NCBI RefSeq assembly: GCF_047948215.1
Contig: NC_134455.1
Location: 299,202,647-299,266,646, forward strand
Length of the DNA: 64,000 nucleotides
Source of the DNA: Lycorma delicatula
Lineage: Eukaryota > Arthropoda > Insecta > Hemiptera > Fulgoridae
Direction of reading: 5' to 3'
This document shows, one piece after another, positions 1 to 10,820 of the stretch; positions within the stretch are counted from its first letter, which is position 1, and each line of letters opens with the position of its first letter. The notes under the pieces are model-generated. The model saw only the letters and a program-made list of their open reading frames with translations. It was not told the origin of the DNA and ran no database searches. The position numbers were made by a program, and so were the translations under genes.

Positions 1-370
1 GTACCACTTATGGTATATCTTTGAAAATAAGGGCTATTACTGCGGTTAAGAAAAAGTCCAAATTCCATTTTTTTTTTTTTTTTTTTTTGATTTTGGGCTG
101 TTTTTCACACTTTTGGTCCAGTCGATTGCAATAAAAAGAGGTAGTGCACAACTAGATGTTACAATAGTCTTAAATCCAAAATTTCAACATTCTACGGCTA
201 ATCGTTTTTGAGTTATATGAGAAACATTCGTACATATATACGTATGTACTGACGCCACGCCAAAATTATTCAAAGTGGATTCAGGGATAATCAAAATAGA
301 TATTTCCGTTGAAATCTGAAAACTGGAATTTTTCGCGATCACACTAATTCCTTTACTACGTACAAGGAAG
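1..370 (-). repeat. Family A interspersed repeat, copy 1 (cut by window start)
   Basis: Read on the minus strand, this stretch matches copies at 2.7, 38.5, 41.7 and 50.6 kb in the same order: a terminus with CTTCCTTGTACG, a TGATCGCGAAAAATT block, a block around CATCCCTGAATCCA, a block around ATTAGCCGTAGAATGTTGAA, then CATCTAGTTGTGCAC. No protein is encoded. The window starts inside it, so its far end is missing. A poly-T run (about 68-88) interrupts the shared sequence. It is probably a non-autonomous transposable element; its class is not certain. Confidence 0.75.
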
Positions 371-930
371 CAAAAATTGACAAAAATATTAAATTTTTAA
401 TTTGAAGCTATAACTTTCACGTAATCTTACATATCACCATCAAAGCTTGTTTGTCAGATCCATTCTGAGATACCGTCCTAAAATTATTTTTTTAATTTTT
501 AGCGCAATTAATTTAGAGTGGTGTTTTAAGAATTGTTTTATATAATTGTTATTTTATAGTAATTTTTTAACAGGACTAATTTACGGTATAATTTTTTTAA
601 TATTTTTTAAACTAATGTTTATTAAATATAAACAATTCACATCATAAATTTTTTAATTATTTTTAATCTTATAATTATATAAAAACATAAATAAATTCAT
701 AACTGAATGAAAAAATACACAAATATTTAGCTAAGTAATTTTTAAACACTTAAAGTAAAAAAAAAATAGTAATTATAATAATACCATGACATGAAGATAT
801 TCTTTTTTTTCTATGTTTTATAATCTACAATCCTTTTTTCAGTACACCTTTTACACTTTATTTATTATGTATTTCGTTATGAATTCTGCAATACTCATCT
901 TCGTTTTTTTAACATGTTGGCAACATTTAT
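371..930. other. AT-rich intergenic DNA
   Basis: Very AT-rich sequence with homopolymer runs. I see no coding frame, RNA gene or recognisable repeat. Confidence 0.5.
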
Positions 931-1907
931 TCAGTACTCAACTGAGAGTTCTGCAAACTTTTTATGATAAATTTTCATTTTTGTAGCTGTCTTAAATTGC
1001 ACATTTTTGGCTGCCATCCGGTTCTTCATCTGTGCCCATATCATCTCAATGAGACCCAAATCGCAATGATACGTGCATGGGCAGGTATAAAACAAGGTAA
1101 CCGCCTTCCACCAATAACTCATTTATTTTATATGTTTTTAGATTATCTTTATTTTTTTAATTGTCTCATAAAACTGAAATTTCGTCAAACTTTCATGGAA
1201 TGGTAAACTGTTAGTCCGCAGCCAATCATTGGTTGTATTTTTGGTGCCGAATTCGGTGCTCGGATTTTTTCAGCATTGTGATAAGAAGCATTATCTAAAA
1301 TAGACACAACACTCAGCAAAAACAAATACAAGCCTCTTCGACGTGGAAGATTGGTCTTCCTTCAAGTCGATCAACGTCTTGTTGTTCTTCTTAAACTTTA
1401 TTCAAATACACAAACCGTTTGTACTGAATATCATGTTTTTCAATAAGAATTGCCCTGCTATTTCTGATTCTCTTCCATTTGAAGTCCATGTTTAACAAAA
1501 ATGTCCGTGAGCTACCCTTTTGCCCATTAAATACCCCATAATCTTTTTGTTTTTTTTGTTTTCGGTAATTTTCCTTAGAGAAGGCAAGCAGCCCTGCAGC
1601 CCTTATTTAAATAAAATTTTAATACTTTATGTCAAATGGCATTCCAATAAAAAGTGTTCGGGTTTGTTACTTCCTTTTTCCGTTATACTCCATTAAGAGA
1701 AGAATTGAATTTTTTTTGAAGCTATTTCACCAGTAACTCGTTAAACTGTTCTTTGTTAGACTCCTGTATAATAATAAACACGTTCTACAACTTTTTGGAG
1801 TCACTAAAAAACATTATAACTGCAGCTTCTCCTGCTATGTAATTAAAAACGTTTCACATGATGTCTTTCTCTTGCCGGTGAATATCTTTTCCATTTAAAT
1901 TAGACAT
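931..1907 (-). pseudogene. Decayed IS630/Tc1-type (DDE_3) transposase
   Basis: The minus strand carries scattered pieces of a cut-and-paste transposase broken by many stops and frameshifts. A start-like ATG lies at 1907 (MSNLNGKDIH). A middle part resembles the helix-turn-helix and linker region. Near 1290 a piece reads LDNASYH, which fits the second catalytic Asp block of DDE_3 transposases. The C-terminal end at 931-1122 has CDLGLIEMIWAQMKNRMAAKN, the third-catalytic-residue block (family form CDLNPIE.IW...K), uninterrupted for 63 residues. The region of the first catalytic Asp was not found, so an internal deletion is likely. Terminal inverted repeats were not recognised. Subfamily placement is from memory of insect transposases. 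Confidence 0.7.
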
Positions 1908-2697
1908 AATGAATAAATTCAATCACTACCATAAGATAAGAGCCGACAAAAATTTACTAATTTAACGTGAATAAATTACTTTTAAAATTTCACTTAAGAA
2001 TTCAACTACTTTCAAAAACTGAAACTCAAAGAACGCTATAATTAGTTTATAACCTTACTCTTTGGATATACACAGTTAACTGCAGAAGTTCTAACTCAAA
2101 ATACAGTATAAATTAGAACAAAATCATTTATAAAAACAAGTTTGTCTCTGAATGAATCAGGAACGGTTGGTATAAATAGAGATTTGTTATTTCATTTGGA
2201 TGTCTAGAATGACACAACGTTCTGTTATTATTTACACAAACCTAAAGAAAGAAATTTTTCTTATGTATGACTTATAGCCTAGGCTAGTACGATTGTTCGT
2301 CACTCACAGAACAAAAGAGCGAAGAGCGTAGCGTAAACAGTAGACATCAATCTTGTGCGTGTTTGGCTTGGATGTTTTATACAGTTATAAAACTATAAAT
2401 AAATACATTTAGGGCTTAACACTAATCAGTAACAACCTATTATGCTGCCTAATATTGCATTACAAATCTACATCAGTATCTAATAAAGAAATAAATTATT
2501 AATTTAATAACATATAAACTCAGGATAAAGTAATTAATTAATAAATACAACACTTGAATTTATTTATTGATTGGAATAAATAATATACCGACTACATACT
2601 GTCTTTAATCGAGGAGTATTATAAACCCCTGCTAGTTAGGCAGCAAGGTATACAGCTATGCTATTCATCAGATCTGTACCAATTCGGCTTGGATAAG
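1908..2697. other. AT-rich intergenic DNA
   Basis: No coding frame or RNA gene is visible. A slightly GC-richer patch near 2275-2345 has no recognised identity. Confidence 0.45.
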
Positions 2698-3069
2698 CTA
2701 TACGTATGTATCTCGCATAAATGAAAGACTATTAGCCGTAAAATGTTGAAATATTGGTTTTAGGACTGTTGTAATATCTAGTTGTGCACATTCCCTTTCG
2801 ATTGCACTCCACTGAAACAAAAGTGTCCAAAAAAGCCCAAAATCAACAAAATTTGGATTTTGGACTTTTTCTTAACTGCATTAATAAGCCCCGCTGAGAG
2901 ATTTTCAACGATATATCATAAATGGTGCTTATTTTCACTGGTTCCAGAGTTATAGCCCAATAAAATTTTAATTAATGAAATATTTGGATGTTACAAGGGG
3001 AAGGCATATTGGCTCGAATCCGATTTCATTACAGGCGTAGAAGGAAGTCATATAGTGTTCTCATCAGAT
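2698..3069 (+). repeat. Family A interspersed repeat, copy 2 (5'-truncated)
   Basis: Plus-strand copy beginning inside the family at ACGTATGTATCTCGCATAA and running to the terminal motif GGCGTAGAAGGAAGTCATAT. It contains the shared blocks TTTGGATTTTGGACTTTTTC, GGTTCCAGAGTTATAGCC and TTACAAGGGGAAGGCA. The 5' part present in the copies at 38.5 and 41.7 kb is absent. It abuts the family B element directly. Confidence 0.75.
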
Positions 3070-4675
3070 TTTTTTTATGTTTCACGTATAATAACTTTAT
3101 TAAATCGGTCATAAACACACAAAACGTTTAATCAAATCTTGCAGAAAATTAAATTTTGAACAAAATATTTAAGATAAGTTGAATGAAACAAGGACAGTTT
3201 GAAAAATTCGAATTTTATTTAGTAACGTATACCAGACCAAAACGTATTATACGTACCAGTTTATAATAACTGTTCAAAAACGAAAACGCCATTTTCAACA
3301 CATTTCTTAGCAGGCTTTTCTGAAACACATATCTGTACTGCTTATATTGCTTTTTTTTTAGGACTGTCCGTAAGTTGCTCAGCCGCATTAATATTGCAGA
3401 CAATTGATTCCTCACAAGCATTTATTTTTTTTGTTGTATTCAATAATTTTCATCCATCCCCAGAAGCAAACATCTAAAGCTGTTATATCAAGCAATCTTG
3501 GTGGAAAGGAATGTAGACCTCCACAACCGATCGATTTCTCAGGGAAATGATGATTTAAGTGAATGGAAACGGCATAAGAGAAGCGGGAAGGCGCACTGTT
3601 GTGTTGAAAGAATACTTTGCGTCTCAGTCCGAGAGAAACATCTTCTCATCTAAACCATCGAATGAGAAACTCTGATCCTCTTAGAAAGACGTCATTTACT
3701 GAAGCCTGAAATGCGCTGTACTGTATCGATAATAATTTCATCAATAACAGCGTCGTTTTTTACAAGATTGTTCGCAGCTATTACGATTACTAGTTAGTAA
3801 ACCTATTTCCCGAAGATTGTGAAAAGTTGCGCTAATTGTTTTAGGATCTGGAATCTTGCGATTCGGCAAACGTATTTCATATTCAAGCATATAATGCTAC
3901 TGCAACAGATGTAGCATTACCATTACACACACACAAAATTAATATCATATCAGCGTATTCCTTTGTTGTAAATAAATACGTACATCATTATTTCAATGAC
4001 AAACCGATCACGTTCAAACTAAAATTCACAGACAACTTTCTCTAACGACAGCACACTTCGCAGTAAACGATTTAGTAAATGTACCTTGCAGTATGATTTA
4101 AACGCTAATAGAGTATTGCACGTTATTGATAAGTTGTTATTTTATTGCCAACATTGAAATAATTTTTCTAATATAAACTGTAAGAAATAGTAACTTTTTA
4201 ATTTTTTAACAGTAAATTTTGTTCTTATAAAATTTTCACATTACCAAAAAAAATTTGGGTTTTGTTTTATTTAATAAGAACTTTCTGACAAATTTAATAA
4301 TATCTTTTTCTAAATAAAATTAGAATTTTTCTAACTCTTCTTTTTTTATTCAACTTACCTTACACGATTTGTTCAAAATTTAATTCTCTACAATATTTAT
4401 TTAAAAGTTTAATGAGTTTATTACCCATTTTACAATGTTGTTGTACATGGAACATAAAAAAGGGGTTTTTATTCCAATTTATTGGTCTTACTCCATATTT
4501 CTCAAAAAAAAAAATACTGCCGGTATGGTTCTAGGACCTATTTTATTCAATCTTTCAGGTCAAACCAATAAGAAATATATAATTCTGTCCCTTAGTTAAC
4601 TCTTAAAAATTTCAGTATGAGCTCATTTCACCGGAGTAGTTGAAATCCGCTACCCCGGATTTCTTTCCTTAGCCG
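3070..4675 (-). mobile_element. Family B DNA transposon, copy 1 (long inverted repeats, decayed)
   Basis: The two ends are inverted copies of each other: the left arm (about 3075-3190) and the reverse complement of 4340-4440 share AATTAAATTTTGAACAAA and a downstream TAAGTTGAAT. The outer right arm (about 4440-4675) also matches the left end of a second copy at 18.3-18.6 kb, including a GGATTTCA...TGAAATGAG segment. The full inverted repeat is therefore over 300 bp, and the left outer part is missing here. The interior carries a broken transposase on the minus strand. Confidence 0.65.
3440..3960 (-). pseudogene. Family B transposase remnant (HTH/DUF4817-like plus DDE_3)
   Basis: Two recognisable blocks lie on the minus strand. 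Around 3800-3895 a frame reads LPNRKIPDPKTISATFHNLR, matching the helix-turn-helix (DUF4817-type) segment that precedes DDE_3 domains in many arthropod transposons (family form PNRR.P..KTF..V...LRE.G). Around 3430-3640 another frame reads QHNSAPSRFS and then GCGGLHSFPPRLLDITALDV, followed by CFWGWMK, the family block 'RGGP..WPPRSPDLTPLDFFLWG'. In the usual QHDGAP block the catalytic Asp is replaced by Asn. The part between the blocks is shortened, and there are stops. The gene is clearly dead; the family is fairly sure, the exact subfamily is not. Confidence 0.7.
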
Positions 4676-4793
4676 TATCGCGCAAATGAAACATTTTAAG
4701 ACAAAAGTTTATTTGAATTTTTTCCATTATTTTCACGAGTAGAATAGGTTATGAAAGTCCCGGGATAACATCGTGATACACTTTATATATGCT

Positions 4794-4794
<1 letters not shown>

Positions 4795-4834
<40 letters not shown>

Positions 4835-4866
4835 TCGTATATATATATATATATATACTCGTATAT
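4795..4866. repeat. (TA)n microsatellite with CTCG interruptions
   Basis: Alternating TA, interrupted twice by ACTCGT. Confidence 0.95.
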
Positions 4867-6183
4867 ACAATTTTTGACGGAAAAATTGACCTCAACCTCT
4901 ACAACAGATTTGGGAATCTCATAAATTAAAATTTGATTATAATGTTGTATTAGTTGTTCTTAATAACATTTTTTTCTTAATGATGCTTAATGCGTTCTAT
5001 CGTTCACAATAGTTCGAAAACAGTGTGATATATATTTTCTATAACAAATATTTTCCCGTTTCTTCAGGATGATCCAACAACCAAGATTAGCGTTTGTTAG
5101 CAGTTTTTCATTTCGCACTTCTCTCACTATGTAACAATTTGTAATTATTATTCTTTTCTATCAATTTATTAACAACAGTCTAATTGATAATCGTTCTTTT
5201 TCTTATCATTTATGTTAATTTTGTTTTAATTAGTATGAATTACAATAAGTAATAAATAGATAATAACTATTGTTCTCAGAACTGGAAATGAATGGAGTGT
5301 CAGTGTAATCATCAATTATGTAAAGATAAACTTTACGTTTTTTGTACATATTATTTCTACATTAGAAGTGCAGTTCAAAGTTGTGAAAGATTTCTGTCTG
5401 AGGAAAAATTAAATTGCCTTCATCAAGTTATAAAATCTCATTTTTTTAACCGATGTAAATTAATGAATTAAGACTGCTATGAAAATGAGAGATACAGAAA
5501 AGTTAAAAACGGTCTAATGGAAAGTAATACTATAACAGGTCTCGTTGAAATTTTAATTTAATGGTAAATGTCTAGTATATAACTTTGTTAATTACAAAAC
5601 CTACATTCAGTTATCAGCCTACCTTCAGTAATGAAGCTGAGCAATTTGAATCAGAATATATATTTAAAAAAATAATTCCATAAAACAAAATTAAAATGTG
5701 GAATACAGGCGCGCGTGCATGTATATATATATATATATCATAATTCGAACAACACGTTTATTTTAGTGTTATTTATTTTAAATATATATTTTTGTTTAAA
5801 AAAAATACATAAGTCAAGCAAAAGAAAGATGTTGGCAGAATAGGAATACACACGAAAAATGTAAATGGCCAAAATTCTGCTTCTTGTTTAAAATAAATGA
5901 CATTAAGTAAATGCTATTGATCGCGTGAGAATCAGTTGTATGATCCGTATTAAAATAAATTTGAAAAAATATGAAAATTTTTTTATTTAGCAATTGAAAA
6001 AAATTTGATTTGACTAAAGCTTTAAGTAGATGTAAAATGGGATTATTACTTAAGATTTGATATGAGAACTTCTTTTTTTGAAGTTAACCAAAATATAAAA
6101 ATAAATATGAAAAATAACCAGTGAAAAAAGTACTAATATATGACACCAGTGGTTCCATTATTACAAAACTCTCTTCAATAAAC

Positions 6184-6190
6184 GTGCGCG

Positions 6191-6233
<43 letters not shown>
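6184..6233. repeat. Compound (CG)n(CA)n microsatellite
   Basis: An alternating GC run passes directly into alternating CA; wholly alternating purine-pyrimidine. Confidence 0.95.
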
Positions 6234-6689
6234 TTAGTTAAGCATGTCTTGAATAATATTAACTTATTTCGTGTGATTTTTTATTTTTTAATAATCGTAT
6301 CTATAGTAAAAACGTACTTCTTTTCTTACATTTTATCAAGCTACGACTTACTTTTGTAACATCTTTTTTAAATGTTCACGCCAGCGTTCATTATGAAGCA
6401 AGAGTAAGGTGTATTAAAATATGATCTAAAGCATCAAAGCACTTTATAATTGTAATAAATTGTAGTAGGAAGAGCAAAACTTCAGAACATCACAAGAGTA
6501 ATTTTAAGATAAAACTGTTGTACTATACAGTGTATAGTACAGTTAATGTCTTCCTTATAACACTATTAAATTTTATTTCAACTTGAAAAATATCTCTATT
6601 CAAATAAAATTAAATTCTACATCTTTTTAAAAGATGAATCTTTAAAATTTATTATATCTATAAAAAAAATTCAATATAGAATTATTTTA

Positions 6690-6691
<2 letters not shown>

Positions 6692-6760
<69 letters not shown>
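6692..6760. repeat. (TTA)n tract at the 3' end of the I-clade LINE
   Basis: About 23 uninterrupted TTA units. On the minus strand this is a (TAA)n tail directly after the LINE 3' end, which closes with an A-run. TAA tails are typical of I-type LINEs, so this may be the element's own tail, its target, or both. Confidence 0.95.
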
Positions 6761-6763
<3 letters not shown>

Positions 6764-7130
6764 TTTTTTTTTTTTTTAACTGCATTTTTACGGGCATCGA
6801 CTGCTAAGGTCATTAGCCCTCGTCACATTCTTTAAAAGAAATTATTATCTCCATCAGGATCGTCATATGTAAGGGTGTAAAGGGCCCTTACATTTTATTT
6901 AAAAACACAAACTTCACAATAAACATTAAAACATGAAAGACAAGGACAATCACAAACACTTACGGGGTGTAAAGGGCCCCAATATTAAAATTTGAGATAG
7001 GTTCTCAAAAGACCATGAACTTAAAATTATAATTAATCTTCTCAATACCATATCTTTCCTCTTTCTTCTATATGTATATATATATAACTACCGCTTAGAG
7101 TATCTTTTTCCACAGCTTTAAACTTCCATT

Positions 7131-10100
7131 TTACAGACTTTTAAGAAGTCCACTGGCGTGTAAAAATGCAACTATATTTTCTTCATTTCCATTATCCAGA
7201 TCAGCACTAATATTATTTGTAAAACAGAACCTCTTTCTGAGGTCCTCATATATGGTACACTCTTCTATTAGATGCTTGATTGTCAGTGTTTTATTGCAAA
7301 CACCGCACATTGGTCTCACTTCGCCGGTTAACAAATATAAATTTGTTAATCGCGTGTGACCGATTCTAAGTCTGGTCACCGCTACTTGTTCACGGCGAGT
7401 CAATTTAAAGTCGCTTTTCCATTTATAAGGAGAAGTTTTAACTGAGTTTAATTTTGTATTTAAACTCCTCCATTCAGCGTTCCACTTATTTCTTACTATA
7501 TTTGTTAGACGGTTTTTAATATCTGCCACTCTTACAGGAAATGCATCCAAATCATCGCAGACTGTTGCCTTTCTGGCAGCTTCGTCTGCGATTTCATTAC
7601 CTGTAATACCAGCATGCCCCGGAGTCCATACAAATACGCATCGCTGTCCTCGTTGTTTTAGAACGTATAAAATGGACAGGATGTTTGCAATTAGGACATC
7701 CTTAATGTTCTTGTTCCGAATTGCGACAAGTGCACTTAATGAGTCGGAACATATTAGCACTCTCTCTTCGCAATAGTGTTCAGTGTAGCGAAGAGCTTGC
7801 TGAATTGCAGTGAGCTCTGCCGTGTAGACACTGGCCACATCTGGCAGTCTCCAAGAGTGGGCTTCTTCATTTACATATATCGAGCATCCAACACCATGTT
7901 CAGTTTTAGAACCGTCAGTATAAATTCTAATATGTTCTTCGTAACTACTGACGGTTGCTAAAAAATCTTGCTGGATGATCACTGCTGGTTTCTTTTTTAT
8001 TTCTCCTTGAGAGAGATCCAAACTTGTATTTACCGCTGGCAAGAGCCATGGCGGTATTTCTCTAGTAGAAATTGCTAGTGTCTCTGGTATAGCAATTTCA
8101 TATTTCCTTCTTAATTCGTGGTACCTAATTCCGGCTGGTCTGGAATAGGTAGCACGACGTTCGTATAATGCAGCCATGGGATGATTCATAAACAATTTAT
8201 TATTTATATGGGCAGGGAAAGCCCATATATTTGCTGCATATCTTAACAAGAGGATCTCTCTTCTATAATGTAGTGGCATTATTCCGGCTTCAGACATCAG
8301 ACTAGCCGCCGGACTTGTGCGGAAAGCACCTGTTGCGTATCTTATTCCGCTATTATGAACTACGTCTAACTTTCTTAAGTGCGACTTTCTAGCGGATGAA
8401 TATACGATACATCCGTAGTCTAGTTTAGATTGAACCAATGCTTTATACAGTCTCAATAATGTCTCTTTTCCTGAGCCCCAATTTAGGTTCGATAAACATT
8501 TTATAATGTTTAGGGCTCTTTTGCATCTATCACTCAAGTCCTGTATATGTAATCCCCATGTGAGGGATTTATCCAATACTAGTCCTAAATACCTTACGCT
8601 GTCTTTATATAGTATTGGATTATCATCAATTGTCAGAGCAGGACTTTGATGAGGAATTCTCTTCCTACAAAAGTGTACACAGCACGTTTTTTCTGGTGAG
8701 AATTGGAATCCTGTATTCCTTGCAACTTCATTTAGAGCGTTGATCGCTCGTTGCAATTTGTACCTCACTATAGCAGTCTTGTTGCTGGCATATACGATTG
8801 CCAGATCATCAACATAGACGCTTTTGCTGATTTCTACTGGAATGGCTAATATCAATTTATTAATGGCAATGGCAAACAAGGTACCGCTCAACGGCGAACC
8901 TTGCGGTATGCCATTTTCCAAGATTCTTTCACATGAATATTCGTTGTTGACGCGTACTTGGAAGGTACGGTCATTCATGTAGTTGCTGAGCAGTATAGGC
9001 AAATTGCCACGAATGCCCCATTCATGTAACTGGAGCATTATACCATGACGCCAGGTCATATCGAAAGCCTTCTGAAGATCGAAGAAGACTCCGACACAAT
9101 GTTTCCTTGTAATAAAGCTGTTATATATAATGTCCTCTAAGCTGATCATTTGATCAGTGGTAGAATGGTATTGTCGAAAACCTGCTTGATACGGTGATAT
9201 CAGGTTTTCTTTTTCCAAAACCCAGACGAGTCGATTATTAATCATTTTTTCCAATATTTTCCCCATAGCACACGTCAAAGAAATAGGACGGTAGCTATTG
9301 GGGTCTGTTAAATTTTTATTTTTCTTTGGTACTGGAACAACATGAGCTTTTTTCCACTGCTGCGGGTACGTTCCATCCCGCCATATTTTATTATAAAGTT
9401 CTAATAATCTACACTTTGCAGTGGTATTCAGCTGCCTGATCATATTATAGTGGATTTCATCCGGACCAGCAGCTGTGTTACCTGATTTTTCCAACGCCTT
9501 CGCGAATTCTTCCATTTTAAATGGTACATTATATGAGTAATTATACTCAGTTCCAAAATTTAGTAGACCTTCGCGTTCTTCTTTTTTGGTTCGAAAACCT
9601 TCCTCGTAGTTGGCCGTTTTGCTGGCCTTTTCGAAATGATTGGATAACAGCTCTGCAATTTCATATGGAGTATCTTTTATTTCATCTTCATCTTGAAGGC
9701 TAGTTATGGGAGTAAAGTCATTACGCCCACAAATCGCCTTCACTTTCCTCCAAACATCTGATGCAGTAGTAGTTTTGTCAATGGATGACACGTATTGCTG
9801 CCAGGATTTTTTTTTCGAATCTATCATAACACGTTTTGCATACGCCCTGTATTTCTTAAAGGCAACAAGATTTTCTATACTAGGACGCTTCTTAAAGGCA
9901 TTATACGCCCTTTTCTTTCTTTTTATAGCTTCACTTATTTCATCGTTCCACCATGGAACGGGTTTCTTTGTAAGTTTCCCAGATGTTTTGGGAATATATC
10001 TCGATGCCGACTCGATTATTGCATTTGTTATGGCGTCGACATCGTCTCCGATAACTCCGGTTGTTTCTGGGAGCATCGTTCTAGCTGTGAAGCTCGTCCA

Positions 10101-10736
10101 GTCTGCCTTTTCAAATAACCATCTTTTAGGGATGGGATATATTGTTCTAGTAACATCAGTTACAATTTGCACCGGGAAATGATCGCTTCCATGCAGATCG
10201 TCTATAACATGGAAGCTGTACCTCGGTGCTATCGATCCGCTTATAAGTGCAAGATCTATACAGGACGTCGATCCATCTCTGGCATTGAAAAAGGTTCCTG
10301 ATCCGTCATTTAAAATAATAAGTTCAGAATTCATCAGGAACCCTTCCAGTTCTCTTCCACGGGGATCTACTCGATCCGATCCCCAGAGAGAATTATGAGC
10401 GTTAAAATCACCCACCAGTAAAACAGGTGGGGGAAGCTCGGAAATTAATCTTTCTATGTCATCCTTATTCCAATCGTAATTCGGTAAGTATATGCTGCAC
10501 ACAGTGATCTTAAGCGGTCGCTTCATTCTAACGGCGACCGCTTGTAGGTTGGTGTTTAGAACAACCGCTTCGGTGGTAGCTCTAGTCGATGTTAATATAG
10601 CTACTCCACCTCTAACTCTTACATTTGGCGGTTGATCTCGCCGAAATATATCAAATCCTTTTAATTTAAAATTTTCATTTCGGCGGAAATGCGTTTCTTG
10701 CAGACATATACAAATCGGGTCTACGTCATGTACCAA
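7131..10736 (-). CDS. LINE ORF2: endonuclease / reverse transcriptase / RNase H
   Basis: Multidomain retrotransposition enzyme that nicks the target and copies the element RNA at the nick. An APE-type endonuclease occupies about residues 1-215, with GDFNAH near 109 and SDHFP near 184. The RT has motif A FFDLQKAFD near 555, motif B GIPQGSPLSG near 610 and motif C YVDD near 641. RNase H follows, with YTDGS near 938, ELTAIQQAL, SDSLSAL and GHAGITGNEIADEA near 1040. A C-terminal C-x2-C-x7-H-x4-C lies near 1140. No stop interrupts the frame. The coordinates run from the first ATG, but the frame is open to 10,811 and this extension encodes QWNING, the conserved start of the endonuclease. The true protein therefore very likely begins upstream without an ATG. 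It shares a frame with ORF1, separated by two UAA codons. Confidence 0.93.
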   Translation of the reverse strand: MVHDVDPICICLQETHFRRNENFKLKGFDIFRRDQPPNVRVRGGVAILTSTRATTEAVVLNTNLQAVAVRMKRPLKITVCSIYLPNYDWNKDDIERLISELPPPVLLVGDFNAHNSLWGSDRVDPRGRELEGFLMNSELIILNDGSGTFFNARDGSTSCIDLALISGSIAPRYSFHVIDDLHGSDHFPVQIVTDVTRTIYPIPKRWLFEKADWTSFTARTMLPETTGVIGDDVDAITNAIIESASRYIPKTSGKLTKKPVPWWNDEISEAIKRKKRAYNAFKKRPSIENLVAFKKYRAYAKRVMIDSKKKSWQQYVSSIDKTTTASDVWRKVKAICGRNDFTPITSLQDEDEIKDTPYEIAELLSNHFEKASKTANYEEGFRTKKEEREGLLNFGTEYNYSYNVPFKMEEFAKALEKSGNTAAGPDEIHYNMIRQLNTTAKCRLLELYNKIWRDGTYPQQWKKAHVVPVPKKNKNLTDPNSYRPISLTCAMGKILEKMINNRLVWVLEKENLISPYQAGFRQYHSTTDQMISLEDIIYNSFITRKHCVGVFFDLQKAFDMTWRHGIMLQLHEWGIRGNLPILLSNYMNDRTFQVRVNNEYSCERILENGIPQGSPLSGTLFAIAINKLILAIPVEISKSVYVDDLAIVYASNKTAIVRYKLQRAINALNEVARNTGFQFSPEKTCCVHFCRKRIPHQSPALTIDDNPILYKDSVRYLGLVLDKSLTWGLHIQDLSDRCKRALNIIKCLSNLNWGSGKETLLRLYKALVQSKLDYGCIVYSSARKSHLRKLDVVHNSGIRYATGAFRTSPAASLMSEAGIMPLHYRREILLLRYAANIWAFPAHINNKLFMNHPMAALYERRATYSRPAGIRYHELRRKYEIAIPETLAISTREIPPWLLPAVNTSLDLSQGEIKKKPAVIIQQDFLATVSSYEEHIRIYTDGSKTEHGVGCSIYVNEEAHSWRLPDVASVYTAELTAIQQALRYTEHYCEERVLICSDSLSALVAIRNKNIKDVLIANILSILYVLKQRGQRCVFVWTPGHAGITGNEIADEAARKATVCDDLDAFPVRVADIKNRLTNIVRNKWNAEWRSLNTKLNSVKTSPYKWKSDFKLTRREQVAVTRLRIGHTRLTNLYLLTGEVRPMCGVCNKTLTIKHLIEECTIYEDLRKRFCFTNNISADLDNGNEENIVAFLHASGLLKSL

Positions 10737-10820
10737 GCGTTGGAGCTCATGGATGTTTGAAAAACATCCATTGATGTTCCATTGTACAATCGACTCGCTA
10801 ATTTTTAATTTTTAATTAAA

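Larger units (their letters stand above)
4676..6691. other. AT-rich intergenic DNA with microsatellites
   Basis: No coding frame is supported. It holds a (TA)n stretch and a (CG)n(CA)n stretch listed separately, and a short (TA)n near 5720-5738. Confidence 0.5.

Noticed and set aside
9706..10182. 158-codon plus-strand frame, and other plus-strand frames across 7.1-16.2 kb
   Set aside because: Antisense shadows of the intact LINE ORFs on the minus strand.
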